This document shows positions 47,701 through 57,761 of a DNA stretch of 64,000 nucleotides, piece by piece. Each line of letters begins with the position of its first letter. Positions within the stretch are counted from its first letter, which is position 1. Source of the stretch: Arbacia lixula (lineage: Eukaryota; Echinodermata; Echinoidea; Arbacioida; Arbaciidae); assembly GCA_963669155.1 (NCBI GenBank), contig OZ022586.1, forward strand, positions 19,576,307 through 19,640,306, given 5' to 3'. The position numbers and the translations under genes are program-made. Under the pieces are notes generated by a model. It saw only the letters and a program-made list of their open reading frames with translations. It was not told where the DNA came from and made no database searches.

Positions 47701-50700
47701 ATCGTCCCCTCCTTTCACTGAATGGGAAATAAAAATCAAATTATTAAATCAGAAGATTAAAAGAATAAATCAATGGAAATAAAAGATGAAAATTAAAATA
47801 TAATGATTCAAATAAACAGATTGTACAATTAAATCAAAAGACTGTCTACGATCATTATCAATGGCCCATTTGTACCTGTACAAAAAAGTAATGGTTAACA
47901 CGTTCTCTTCTGAGCCCGCGTATATGTGGGCTGGCTTTTTTTTCCATTCAGATATTAAGCAGCATGACTCCCATACAATCTGCTGTTCAGTAAATAGACA
48001 ACAAGCTATGAATAAACTTTTAATATATTATGGGGCATAATCAAGCCATACCCATTTAATAACAGCAGTTCCAAAATTTTGACATCCTAACTGGACCAGG
48101 GTTTGTGAGCAACAAAGTAATGAAAACAAGAAGATGAAGAAGAATAAAAAAGCAACTGACCTGGTTTGTGTGGCGATTCCTCCTCGTCAGACTCGGCTGC
48201 AAACACCTTCCCACCACCGAGACGTCTTGGTGTCTTAAGACGGAGCTGCTGAGGGCGGGGCGACTCTGAGAGGGAGTCTGTGAGGACCTTCTGAGTTGGC
48301 TGCAACAGATCATTAATATTGAAGCTGGAATCATTCTCATTCTCATCCTGGCGTGGGGAGACGGGTCAGGCAAGCATACAGGATTGGAGGTTGGAAGAGG
48401 AAGGAAGAGGAAGGAAGAGGAGTGGAGGAGACATGGAGAGGAGGGGGAAGCAAGGGAGGACAGGGGGAAACAATAAGCATAGATGATACAAAATGAATGA
48501 ATAACAAATGAATGATAAAAAGATAAATAATAAGGAACGAATAATTAATGAATAATGAATAATGAATGAATAATAAATGATGCATAATGAATTAATGGAA
48601 TATCATATGAATCTATCAAAACAGAGAAAAATACTTCATATATTTGCAGTGGCTATTGTTAAGCTAAGGCCCCCGCCTTATAAAGTGTTGCGATTGATAT
48701 GAATCAATCACAATTTTTTATAGGGTGGGACCCTGATGTTATGAAGTGAACCCAATTAACTACATTTCGCATTATACCTATAACAAAAAATAGTTTTGTC
48801 ACTGTTTATAACTATACAACTTTCCCTATTGATCTGATCCCCTTCCAGTTACCAGTCACCAGTTACCAGAGTAACTTGTCCTTTTCGGTATTACACCTAC
48901 CTCTTGACTAGTCTTTGCATCCAGTCCTGGACTCTCATTCTCTGGTGGTTGCAGCATGAGTTCTGAGTCTGTGTCTGAGCCAGAGTCCATCACATCCTAG
49001 GCATACAGATAACCAAGACAGGTGTTAGAATGTTGGACACGGGGCCCATATGACTAAGTGCTGCATTAAATATAAGCAGAGAAAAGATAATGGCATCCAA
49101 TAACTTCGTTGCAAAGGCACAAATGTCATGCATGGTCTTGCTTTCCTCTGCTTTTTCCCTACCATATTGATCAATTAATCACATTACTACAGAGAACAAC
49201 AGCAAACCATCAATTATATCATCTGTGATATCTCCGCAAAATATTCAATTCTTATTCTTTAAAATACAGTGTTTTAACGCGTCGTGCAGTAAATTGACAA
49301 TCACTTCCTGGGTATGATGAAACAAAACAAAGTTCAGGCATATAAAGCAGCCCCCGCAAATATATAAATTCCCCCCACTGGCACCCCTGATCACAAGCTC
49401 AACGCATGATGGTTGGTATCCTACCTCCTCATCCTTGCACAAGCGGTACTGGCACTTCACATCCCCAAAGATGAGTGTATCATCTTCCTTCAGTTCATAT
49501 CGCACTGACGGCTTCAGGAACATCTGTGGAAAACAACAAGTCAATGCCATAATAACATTTTACTCATTTTTTTATATTAATTTTGTATCATTTGAACAGT
49601 GGTTAAGAACAATGTTTTTCCAGGAGGCTCTGCAAAAAATATTGACAAACATGAATCAATAAAACAACAGCCATATGTGATTTATAAATCTAGAATGAAG
49701 TTATCTCACAATTAGTGTATCAACTACACAACTGTAAGTTTATTTTCTATATTTTTCATGTTTTACACAGGTAGGGTTTTGTTGTTAAAAAAAGAATTGA
49801 CAAAAAGGAAGAAATGTGCATACTTCCAACACAGAAAAGTACAATCCAAAACTTTTTACAAAAATTGATAATGGCTAAAATAGGCAATTGGCTGCCATAT
49901 ACAAAAATAAAATTACATAATAAATGAGCTGGCAAAATAACTGTTTACCTTGCCTCTCCTTGTCTTGTTTCTGCTTTCCAAGTCATGGATGAGATGTATG
50001 TCGCCCTGAACCTCAATACAGGCATGCTGCTTGGACAGGGCCTGTAGAAAACAAGGCAGTATAGTAGATGGTCATTACCTGTAGATACATATCATCACAA
50101 TCTACATCTGATCTAGAATTTACATAACCACATGGAGCACATCCCACAAATAGGACGTTAAATAAAGGTCCTGGGTATAGAAGAGGCACATTCTATGCAC
50201 ATTAAAGAGCCCACTTCACTTCTCGATTAAAATGCAGGGTAAAAACCTGATGGGAGTCGACAGCATAGATATATAATCAAGTGTTTGCAAAGTGCTACAA
50301 AGCATTTCCTGCTATATATCGTGCCTATTTGTATTGTATTATAAGAAAAAGATGAAGAAGACTTGCTGCCTAATGCACTGCACAGTGTAGGAGGAAGCCT
50401 AAATAAATCTATTCATAAAATGCATCCATACCATGCAGTAACTAGGACTAAAAACAGACAAGTACTTGATGCTGTGGTTAGTCATTATGGAAAGTGCTGC
50501 AGCAAATTCAGAACATTTCCTCAAACAGGAGCACATAATCTTACCTTGAAGGCCAAGTGGACAGAGTTGCTCTCATGTCGACCAATTGAATTTTCTCCTG
50601 CAAGAAGACAAACAAGTAATCCTCCAGTCAGAGATAATTTCATTTTGTAAGCAGTACCTTTCACTGCAATTTCATGAGCAATTTTGCTTAAAAGTTAGCG

Positions 50701-52795
50701 GCTCGCCAATAACTTTGAACAACATGAACCCCTTGTGTGCTGGACAAAATTGTGCGTGGTGGGATTTGAGTGTATGAATGATGAATAAATTATTTTTTGC
50801 ACCATTAATCTTGGCTGAACTTGCTAGTAGTGCACAGGGAAGCATTTAGGTAGATGAATAATGTATATGACTTGCTGACAGATGAACAGACATTCCAAAA
50901 ATGATTTGCATTAGAGGCATAACACAGGTACAGAGCACGGCATTACAAACACATTTTCAACAATAAATCAGTTAGAAAAGATACTTGCACAGTATCACAT
51001 CAATGCATAAAAAATAAGCCATTTTTATAATGTATTCAAAGTAATTCATACTTCCTCTTTAAATGCAGTAAGTGTAGTAATTACTTTTACCTGTAGCCCC
51101 TTCATGTACGTCGTGATTCAAATTCAGTGCAGTAGGTGCAATGCGCTCTGAATCGATATTAGTTGTTGGTGGTTCTCAGTAGTCTGTAGTCAACAAACCT
51201 TTGACAAGCTATGTGTATGAGGTTACCATTACAACCAGTATAGTATGGAAGACATGCATAAAATGGTCTATTGCAATGTGATTTTACCTTCATAGATGGG
51301 GTACTCAGTTACTGCAGCGTCTTTTTGAGCTAACACATGTAAATAGGCGACCTGTGTCACAAAAGATAAAAAAACATACAGGACAAGGATAATTCAATCA
51401 GTTCCTGATTCTGGAGATGTCCGTGAGAAAACCAACGGGCTGTGTGACATAAAATAAACAGTAATTCTATTGATACAACTCATGATTACTCAGATCGTAA
51501 CTCATAAGTACACACATGTATGCAAACACTTGAAACACAGTGAAATGTCCGTCCATACATATCACTTTACCCTGTCTCATTCTATATAAATACATAAAAG
51601 CAGTTTAGTTCCAAATCAAATTAAACAAGAGGAAATACAATGGCTTAATTGAAGTTCTGTGGATATTTGGACATAACACCACTTCCTGTCTTCTTTCAGC
51701 TTGCTCATTGAAAGAAAAGATCAATTCACTTTCACTTCCTGGTTATCAATCTAATTAAGGGTTTCCAGTATACTGGGTGATTCAAAACACACACCTCATT
51801 AGTTCTCTCAAATTCTTCATCAAACACTCTACACTGCAGCAATGGCAACACTTTAGCAAAAGATATTAAGGAGAATGAAACCTTGATAAATGCTGGATTG
51901 CGTATAACCACTGGAGGGGCTACCCTTGATAAATAAGACTCATAAATAAATAGCAAGTTTAATTGATACATTCTGTACCTCCCACGTTGAAACTACTGAA
52001 CATCTGTTCTTTGAATAACACTTAGTTTGGAAAGTATGGGACTACTTTGAAAAGAGATTGTTTGAAAGCTGCAAATTAGTATTAAAATTAACTATGGAAA
52101 ATGTTCTTTTCGGAATGACTCCTATTTCATATAATAGAGCCTTCAACAAACTTATCATTTGGGTGAAATGGATAATATATTATGACATAAAATTGGCTGG
52201 AATTCGCCTTATGTCACCAAAAAAAATCTTTAATGAGGTTAAATAATTATTTCTTGTATGAGAAAGCTATTTCATGTGAAAATATGAGGCAAGTTTCTTT
52301 TGAAAAATGTTGGTCAAATTTCATTAATCTTTTTAACTAATGTTGAAAACATTTTTAATCGGTTTGCTACATGCTGTTTTGAACCTTTATCGCTAGTTCT
52401 CTACATAAATTGTTATTATATCTTTGTTTATGCATTTTGTACTGTAAATTATTGATTTCATGACAAGATTGTATATTATCAGTTATTGTTAAACACTCAG
52501 CTGATAATTTTTGTACAATGACTATGAAAGCAAATGTAAATTGAAGCTTTATTGAATAAAACATCCTACTGTGGGGGAAAAAATGAAAAAAAAAAGTTAA
52601 AATGATCAATATCTCTCAAACTTTGGCTCATTTATTTCTCTGAGGTTCAGCATGTATTCAATTCAACTTATTTATTAATATTATCAGGGTTTCACCAGCC
52701 TTTAAGCTCACCGGCTTTCTCTCAGCTCCCCCTCCGCTCTCCTCCTCGGTTTCATCATCAGAGTACCAGATGGCCTGAGTGGCATCCATCTCCAT
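33844..52795 (-). CDS. MDC1: MDC1-like mediator of DNA damage checkpoint (19 coding exons)
   Basis: Coding exons in order of transcription: 52795-52712, 51351-51288, 50597-50545, 50041-49949, 49523-49425, 48996-48901, 48347-48161, 47717-47658, 47272-47222, 46572-45967, 44808-44719, 44404-44331, 41827-41683, 41351-40576, 40048-37556, 37213-36944, 35785-35617, 34848-34667, 34020-33844. They sum to 5,769 nt (1,922 residues plus stop) with every junction in phase and GT/AG borders. Domain order: N-terminal TQAI, FHA (about 29-131), acidic region with SDTD motifs, TQ octapeptide array (about 263-440), acidic TQxY region (about 570-826), basic Ser/Arg/Gly region (827-1657), tandem BRCT (about 1735-1922). 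The plan and length match vertebrate MDC1 (about 2,090 residues in human), which binds phosphorylated H2AX through its BRCTs and recruits MRN and RNF8. The vertebrate PST repeats are replaced by other sequence. Function is inferred from homology. Confidence 0.92.
34425..34510 (-). pseudogene. Relic copy of MDC1 exon 18 with an intact donor
   Basis: It nearly repeats the 3' end of exon 34848-34667: LTGYRIHVNKGFKPDSQQMK, then DIIKCAGAE and |gtaagg, against the real ..HVTKGVKPDPQQMKDIIKCAGAE|gtaagc. The copy starts abruptly at LTGYR, where no acceptor with a polypyrimidine tract is seen. It lies in the intron after the real exon. Confidence 0.75.
36170..36915. repeat. 9-bp minisatellite (ttgaatgaa)n in an MDC1 intron
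   Basis: About 80 copies of a 9-mer with variants ttaaatgaa, ttgaatgac and ttgaaagaa. All units keep a period of 9, so plus-strand frames read (LNE)n and minus-strand frames read (HSI)n or (FNS)n for hundreds of codons. Confidence 0.95.
36944..37213 (-). CDS. MDC1: MDC1 exon 16: linker and start of BRCT1
   Basis: Ninety codons. PKPRAKRGAAAV and a Ser/Pro/Ala-rich linker lead into VKPKVMFTGVMD, matching the first strand of the human MDC1 BRCT (VLFTGVVD), where T-G contact the phosphoserine of H2AX. The exon ends AAAAG|gttcaa, a weak donor. Beyond it the frame stays open into a 9-bp minisatellite. Confidence 0.88.
37556..40048 (-). CDS. MDC1: MDC1 exon 15: 831-residue basic Ser/Arg/Gly exon
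   Basis: A single 2,493-nt exon from acceptor cttcacag to donor GTG|gtgagc. Near its start are SCLK and, 14 residues later, RRVTF, a possible PP1 docking pair. The rest is low-complexity, rich in R, G, S, T, K and E, with four RGRP AT-hook-like cores (TRGRPS, SRGRPS, RRGRPR, KRGRPS) and many RSGR/SGR..R motifs. In position it replaces the Pro/Ser/Thr repeats of mammalian MDC1, which bind nucleosomes. Its antisense frames are long only because of composition. Confidence 0.88.
40576..41827 (-). CDS. MDC1: MDC1 exons 13-14: acidic region with TQPY/TQAY and SDTD motifs
   Basis: Exon 41827-41683 holds ATQPC and SESDTDIETD. Exon 41351-40576 begins with Asp runs and holds PTQAV twice, ATQSQEY, EATQAYG, DATQPYG and ECTQPYG twice. 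In vertebrates TQxF motifs of MDC1 are phosphorylated and bound by the RNF8 FHA domain; here the +3 residue is Tyr. The acidic SDTD motif resembles the CK2 sites that bind NBS1. Confidence 0.88.
41515..41680. repeat. (CT)n-rich tract beside an MDC1 donor
   Basis: A CT/CTTT-rich stretch on the plus strand (GA on the transcribed strand's RNA) directly after the donor of exon 41827-41683. Non-coding. Confidence 0.8.
42139..44285. mobile_element. 2.1-kb non-autonomous DNA transposon with TA target site
   Basis: Left end cagtcaaacctgtctatagc (after TA 42139-42140) and right end ..gccaggtttgactg (before TA 44284-44285) are inverted copies. Subterminal ggccgctata and 'atagacaggt' repeats are found at both ends. 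TA duplication and CAGT-like ends fit a Tc1/pogo-type element. Inside are AT-rich sequence, a CpG-rich block at 43640-43800, and no transposase frame. It sits in the MDC1 intron between exons 41827 and 44331. Confidence 0.8.
45184..45953. mobile_element. Decayed DNA transposon
   Basis: The right end (ccccttgttataacggggtt, tgcccgta) and its inner part (ggcaaggaaaaagtgttggt) resemble the inverted left end (gagaaccctgttattacgag, gtaccaatttttcttcc). ctatagcgag motifs occur on both sides. Interior 45360-45560 is GC-richer. MDC1 intron. Confidence 0.5.
45967..46572 (-). CDS. MDC1: MDC1 exon 10: array of about 20 TQ octapeptides
   Basis: One 606-nt exon (202 residues). After ISALAAP there are twenty consecutive TQA(V/I/L) units with an 8-residue period, consensus (D/N)(N/T)M(A/E)TQAV, then one decayed copy (ATLAV) and a last ATQAY, followed by DSDTG. 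Each TQ is a potential ATM/ATR site. The period is exactly 24 bp, so it grows as a minisatellite without breaking frame. Codons vary between units, so it is not a very recent expansion. The single exon begins and ends in the right phase for its neighbours. Confidence 0.92.
46826..46950. repeat. Facing poly-G and poly-C tracts
   Basis: G tract 46833-46850 (18) and C tract 46928-46949 (22) lie about 80 bp apart and could pair as a hairpin. 'gcggaaatc' at about 46770 and 'gatttccgc' at 46951 flank them, suggesting a small element with G/C-rich inner ends. MDC1 intron. Confidence 0.7.
46968..47097. mobile_element. 130-bp palindromic MITE
   Basis: gttgcataggttttcaatta on the left is inverted as attgaaaacctatatgcaac on the right. 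The similarity continues to ccatcaatggt / accattgatgg. MDC1 intron. Confidence 0.8.
48901..52795 (-). CDS. MDC1: MDC1 exons 1-6: TQAI head and FHA domain
   Basis: Exon 1 starts at ATG 52793-52795 (MEMDATQAIWYSDDETEEE). Its TQAI matches the human N-terminal TQAI, whose Thr is phosphorylated by ATM and bound by the FHA of a partner MDC1. Exons 2-5 encode the FHA fold: AYLHVLAQKDAA, NSIGRH (the Gly-Arg of the phosphothreonine site), LSKQHACIEV (the S-x-x-H motif), DLESRNKT (equivalent of DxxSxNGT, with the usual Gly changed to Lys), and LKEDDTLIFGD. Exon 6 (48996-48901) carries SGSDTDSEL. A minus-strand acceptor at 52811-52817 precedes exon 1, so there is a 5'UTR intron. Confidence 0.9.
51974..52600 (+). 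pseudogene. 5'-truncated LINE, C-terminal end of ORF2
   Basis: The frame from 51974 reads CTSHVETTEHLFFE, an in-frame TAA at 52016-52018, then HLVWKVWDYFEKRLF and ends at 52246. The pattern C..C/H..ETTEHLFxEC..V..FW is the C-terminal zinc-knuckle region of L1/Tx1-type ORF2 proteins; the TAA falls at the usual Cys. An A-rich tail is at 52573-52593. It is dead and lies antisense in MDC1 intron 1. Confidence 0.65.
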
Positions 52796-53300
52796 CTTTC
52801 TCAACTAAAACTGAAAGATCAAGAATAAGATTAAGATATACAGGAATTAGGAAAACATACATTACTGCAACACGTTCCACTAATTCAGATATAATAATAA
52901 TAACAAAAGTTAAGTTAAAATTTAAATCTCAAATTCAATAAAGTTAACTTCACTGGTGTGAGTTAAGTGTTATAATTCCAAGTCAAAGCACGAATTAAAT
53001 AGGCCATAGCATAGGCTTTATAGGGCCTGTAATTTAATCTACAGGCGCACCAACACAAAAATCCATTTATGGGACTGACCTCGACAACTTTTCAGACTTC
53101 ACTAGTCTACCCTCGTATTAATGCAATTTTCAATTCACGAATAAGTTTGACATGGATTAAAAATTAAACCTTAAAATGTTAATAATGCTTCAGATGTTAT
53201 ACCTACCACGAACAGTTCAGGAATAAATAAAGAACTGACCCGACGGCCGACCGACTGGATAACGTGCCTTGGTCCGGCGTCCGCGCGCAAACGAAAGCAA
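52796..53300 (-). promoter_or_regulatory. MDC1 5'UTR and promoter region
   Basis: A short untranslated piece (52796-52810) precedes the ATG, behind a minus-strand acceptor ctttcag. A GC-rich first exon appears to end at 53207 (CGTG|gtaggt). The CpG-rich stretch 53220-53470 is the likely promoter. No TATA box was identified. Confidence 0.45.
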
Positions 53301-53470
53301 ACTTCTGCATGCAATGCAGAACGTACGCAACGTTGATCTAGCAGCCAGCATGCAGCGGCATGTTCGTGTGTTTGTTTATAGGGTGCATAAATTTCCAGCT
53401 CGCCGCTACGGCAGGGCCACGGTACAGGATGGCGTGGGCGAGTGGTCGACGGGGAATGAGGGGGTGGAGA

Positions 53471-53492
53471 GGGGGGGGGGGGGGGGGGGGGG
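53471..53492. repeat. Poly-G tract (22)
   Basis: An uninterrupted G-run just upstream of the MDC1 promoter region. Confidence 0.95.
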
Positions 53493-53820
53493 CTGCCCAG
53501 GTCACGGTACGCTAGAGGCTTAGCTAGATATAAAGTTCTTTTCTGGGTCATTACCTACAACATATGTATACCAAGGACATATGAATCGTAGATACGCCTC
53601 ATACATCTTTGGTTACAATATCATCATGATCAGATGTTGAGAGCAAACTTGTGGCGTGGGTTATACCCGGGGGTTATACTTACTAGTCAACACCTATATG
53701 TATACAACGTACGACCTATCTTATGCTTTTGGATATCATAACGAATTTACTTTTAAAAGTCCAAAATTTTGCTAATAGGTCTACAGGCAAGAACGTGTAG
53801 AAGGAATTCAGAGGGCGAGG

Positions 53821-53824
<4 letters not shown>

Positions 53825-53863
<39 letters not shown>

Positions 53864-54703
53864 ACCGCGTTCACACGGTCCCCCTTGTCGCGGGGTTTCC
53901 CCCGCGACGCGGGGTTTCCCCCTCGAACTCTCTCGTGTGAACGGTCGGGGAGAGAAGTCCCCTCTCCCCCTCGACGGCTGAGGGGTTCGGGGGAGAGTTT
54001 TGGAGGGGAGAGCGACCTTGGACGCGTAATTGATAGCGCACAGCTGTTTTCACTGAATGTGCGCATGCGCGAAATGCCGATCGGTAGAACTACTACCGCC
54101 GTGTCACATCGTGGGTTCCACAAGTAACGTAAACATTCGCTCTGTACATGTATATATGTATACATGTATACATACAGTACTGTACTACTGTGCGTGCAAC
54201 ATGCATGCTGAATTGCAATGTTGATCCTGCATTCGACGTTCATCCATCGACTTATTTTATCGTAGCTTTGGTAAACTATCTCATCTGTACGGTGCCCGTA
54301 CGTTGTAGTAATTATTGTGAGCTGTATAATTTGTATCATCAATATACATGAAATTCAAGAACAAAGAAAGAGAACTGGTTCCAACGTGAGCGGACTCCAA
54401 AATCGTATAGACACGCATACGTACATAGCATGCAAAAAACAAGCTGGCCCGAGCTCTAGCGCGAGCTAGCGAGCTGTGCATGTTAGCGTACCTAGGGCCT
54501 GGCGTACACATTTATAATAGCGATAGCCCTGTACACGATCGCCCCACGGATCGCCCCCGTGGAACGGGGGAAGTCGATACTCGTGTGGACGGTCGGTCGT
54601 AAAAAGATAAGTATCTCTCCTGACTGCCCCCGCGACTCGGGGGACCGTGTGAACGCGGGGAGAGAGACGATGGCTATGGTGGGGGGGGGGGGGGGGGGGG
54701 GGG
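53825..54703. mobile_element. Foldback DNA element between MDC1 and the phosphate carrier
   Basis: acaccgcgttcacacggtcc and ccttgtcgcgggg at 53861-53896 are inverted at 54627-54664 (cgcgactcgggggaccgtgt, gaacgcgggg). Further 'cgtgtgaacggtcgg' and 'cgtgtggacggtcgg' copies lie inside at 53934 and 54582. A GA repeat (53825-53860) abuts the left end and a 23-base poly-G (54681-54703) the right. Confidence 0.65.
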
Positions 54704-55010
54704 AGGGGGAGAGGTTGGTGATAAGGGGGAAGGGGATAGAGCAAATTTATGATTTGCGAGCGAGTGTGAACCATGGACCTAGTTGGTCAATTTGTACGTG
54801 TAAACAAACTAAAAATACAAGTCGCGCAGTGCACGACCAGTGAACTGAAATATCATGCTGTGCTGATGCAATATGACTATTGATAACCCTGTGCATAGCC
54901 TTCTATACACACACTCCCGTTATGATTGATGATTCTGTTTATACATGTACTGCATGTAGAGACCACTGGAGAGACAGGGCGGCTGCATTAACCCACTTCT
55001 CCTGTTCAGG

Positions 55011-56131
55011 ATGTTGCCATCGCTAGTTCTTTATGATGATCAAAGGAAAGGTTGGAGAAACATGGTTCGTTTTGGTCATCCTACTGTAGCTCGCTGCCAG
55101 CCACAAAATGCGGAAGGAAGCTTACGGTTACGGGAGAGTTCAGACGTGGGAACGATCACCGTAATGGCCGCACAGGTTGACAATGCGCAGTCGACTCTGC
55201 CGGCAAGCTGCGAGTTCGGGTCGACGAAGTACCTGGCGATGTGCGGGCTGGCAGGGATCCTTAGCTGCGGCTTGACCCACACTGGCATGGTGCCCCTAGA
55301 CGTCGTCAAGTGTCGACTGCAGGTGGACCCCGCTAAGTACAAGAACACCCTCAATGGCTTCAGGGTGACCGTAGCGAACGACGGAGTGCGTGGACTGGCT
55401 ATTGGCTGGGCGCCGACTGCAATAGGGTATTCGCTCCAGGGTATGTTCAAGTTTGGATTGTACGAGTTCTTCAAGATCAAGTACTGCAACGCGTTGGGTG
55501 AGGACTTGCGTACCGATATCGGACCTGGGTGTACCTTGCGGCCAGTGCCAGTGCGGAGTTCTTCGCGGACATTGCTCTGAGTCCCATGGAGGCCGCTAAA
55601 GTCAGGATGCAGACTCAGCCGGGATTCGCGGGAACGCTACGGGAGGCTGTCCCGAAGATCTGGGCCCAAGAGCGTTTCAGCGGGTTCTACAAAGGGCTGT
55701 ATCCGCTCTGGTTCCGGCAGATCCCGTACACCATGATGAAATTCACGTGCTTCGAACGGACAGTGGAGGCGCTCTACAAGTACGTGGTGCCCAAACCTCG
55801 AGACGAGTGTAGCAAACCGGAACAGCTGGTGGTGACGTTCGTCGGAGGGTACATTGCAGGGGTCTTCTGTGTCCTGGTGTCTCATCCCTTCGACTCCATC
55901 GTCTCCAAGCTAAACCAGGACGCGGGCAGCACGATGCTCCAGGCGGCCAGGTCACTTGGTATGGCGGGGCTCTGGACGGGGTTTGCGCCGCGGGTCGCCA
56001 TGATCGGTACTCTGACCGCGCTCCAGTGGTTCATCTATGACTCCTTCAAGATCTACTTCCGGATGCCACGCCCACCCCCAGCGGAGATGCCTGGGAGTCT
56101 GAGAGCTGAGCTACAGTCCAAGGCTGGGTAG
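55011..56131 (+). pseudogene. SLC25A3: Mitochondrial phosphate carrier (SLC25A3-like), frameshifted, no introns
   Basis: The first part (from ATG 55011, or in-frame ATG 55164) holds repeat 1 with PLDVVKCRLQ at about 55294 and then GWAPTAIGYSLQGMFKFGLYE. After NALGEDL, near 55505, the frame shifts by one base. The second frame carries YLAASASAEF, PMEAAKVRMQTQPG, RQIPYTMMKF, PKP..ECSKPEQLVV, PFDSIVSKLNQ and LTALQWFIYD, ending in MPRPPPAEMP with the stop at 56129-56131. All three carrier signatures P-x-(D/E)-x-x-x are present; the first two have the basic K. SLC25A3 imports phosphate with a proton for ATP synthesis. Apart from the one-base loss it looks well conserved, so an assembly error in a live gene is possible. 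The acceptor-like ttctcctgttcag right before the ATG argues for a 5'UTR intron rather than a simple retrocopy. The N-terminal presequence is unlike the mammalian one. Confidence 0.85.
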
Positions 56132-57761
56132 CGCCCTCTCTGTGTGGTATTCTGAAAACGAACTTAAAGCGGGTTAAGAATTAAGTTTGGATCTAAATTT
56201 GGACAAAACTTCCCTAAAACCATGACTCTGGTCGACTTATTAGCACAATTTTTGACTTTTAAAAGTCAGTTTTCAGACTGATATCGACTAACGTAGCTAA
56301 CACAATTATAGACCAATGCTTCTTTCAGAATAATACGTCTGGTTTCGTAAAGGGGCAATTAAATGCACTCATTCTTTCCCAACATGGTCAAACTGGCAAG
56401 CTTGACCATATTTTATTATTTAAAAAATACCGCATTCAGGTTATTTTCTCCCCTGAAGCAGAAAACACTTACAGACAGGGTGTCCCTTTTGAAGGTCTTT
56501 TTTGGTTACAAAAACCGCACACATTTTCAGGCCAAAAATTGTTCAAAAGTGGAAATCTTATCAAATATTCACAGGATCATGACAAGAAAAGTATATAATG
56601 AAATACCACCTAATCTACTTCTAAAAAATACTTCTAAAAAATTTGACATCCCTTAATTTTATGTTGTGTCAATTTCAGCTTGATTCTACTTGTAATTCAT
56701 TTTTATTATTCCTTAAAAGTGTGAAATGTTTGCGACTTTATGCATTATTTGAATGGAATTGAATAAAAACTATTGAAAAATAACAACAGAAAAGTGTATG
56801 TGTATGTGTGTGAGGGGGGGGGGGGGGAGGGGTGCGCAAGAGTTCAGTGTTTCAAGGTAGCGCGCTGTGATTGGATGAAAGTTTTCCCCTTCTGTCACAA
56901 CACCAATGAGGGCGCGTATTTTTCCTCAGATGTTGTTGAGTCAGAGCCTGCACTGCATGTAGGTTTCAGTAGATCTCTTTGATTAGATTGTTTTTTTTTT
57001 TAGGTCATCTCATTCCTACTGTCAGCAAAATGTGAAATTCAGGTGCGCCGACAAACTTTTCCAACATGCAGACAAGAATTTCCTCCATGCTGATAATCGT
57101 GAAAATAGTATTTGGAATGATTCAACTCATCTTTGTTTGTAGGTGCTTGCTCGCTCAGCGCACTCACACACACAAAAAAAGTAACGTCCAAGCTGTCGAA
57201 ATAACTTACAGCCCATCCTTTTTATAACCCCATAAACCCTCCTAGTACTCGTGATAGGTGCGTGAGATGAACTGTTTTGCCTGGGTTGATACTGAAAGGG
57301 TTAAGATTAGCGTTCCTATTTACGAATGGACGGGAAAATCCTCTCCCACATATTTCATATCATGGGACCTGGCAAATAGCTTGTTTCTGTCAGAACAACA
57401 ATAAAGAAGTGACCCTATATTGCAGAATTGATTGCGCCCCTTCTTGGGATGGTAAAGTGCTCCTCCAGAACACGAAGTTCGTGAAACTACTACTACATGT
57501 AGTTCTGAATTCACACAATATTGTAATAATACATGCCGTGGTAGATTATCAGGGTTTTGGGTCTATACTATACTTTACTTAAGCAGCTCATTCACTTCGC
57601 TCGCTCGACACTGGGAAGATGAAGAGAGAATATGAAACCATGAAAACGTTGCCCCTCTAGTTGATATTAGAATTGTATCACGAAAATGGTTTGAATAGTT
57701 TTTAGAGTAAACATTATGTAGATATCGGATGGGAATAAAGAATGCTATGTGAGAGAAAGAA
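56132..57761. other. Non-coding DNA downstream of the carrier
   Basis: Apart from the LINE-like piece and a G-run at 56814-56827, nothing recognisable was found on either strand. Confidence 0.4.
56343..56790 (+). pseudogene. Possible 3' end of a non-LTR retrotransposon
   Basis: A frame ending at 56656 reads ..IMTRKVYNEIPPNLLLKNTS, resembling the (R..K.WN.IP..L....S...F) C-terminus of LINE reverse transcriptases. It ends in AT-rich sequence with aataaaaactattgaaaaa. The match is short. Confidence 0.35.

Noticed and set aside
53171-53551. 126-codon minus-strand frame upstream of MDC1
   Set aside because: It runs through a poly-C tract and the untranslated first exon and lacks recognisable domains; the MDC1 start in exon 52795 fits the family N-terminus.
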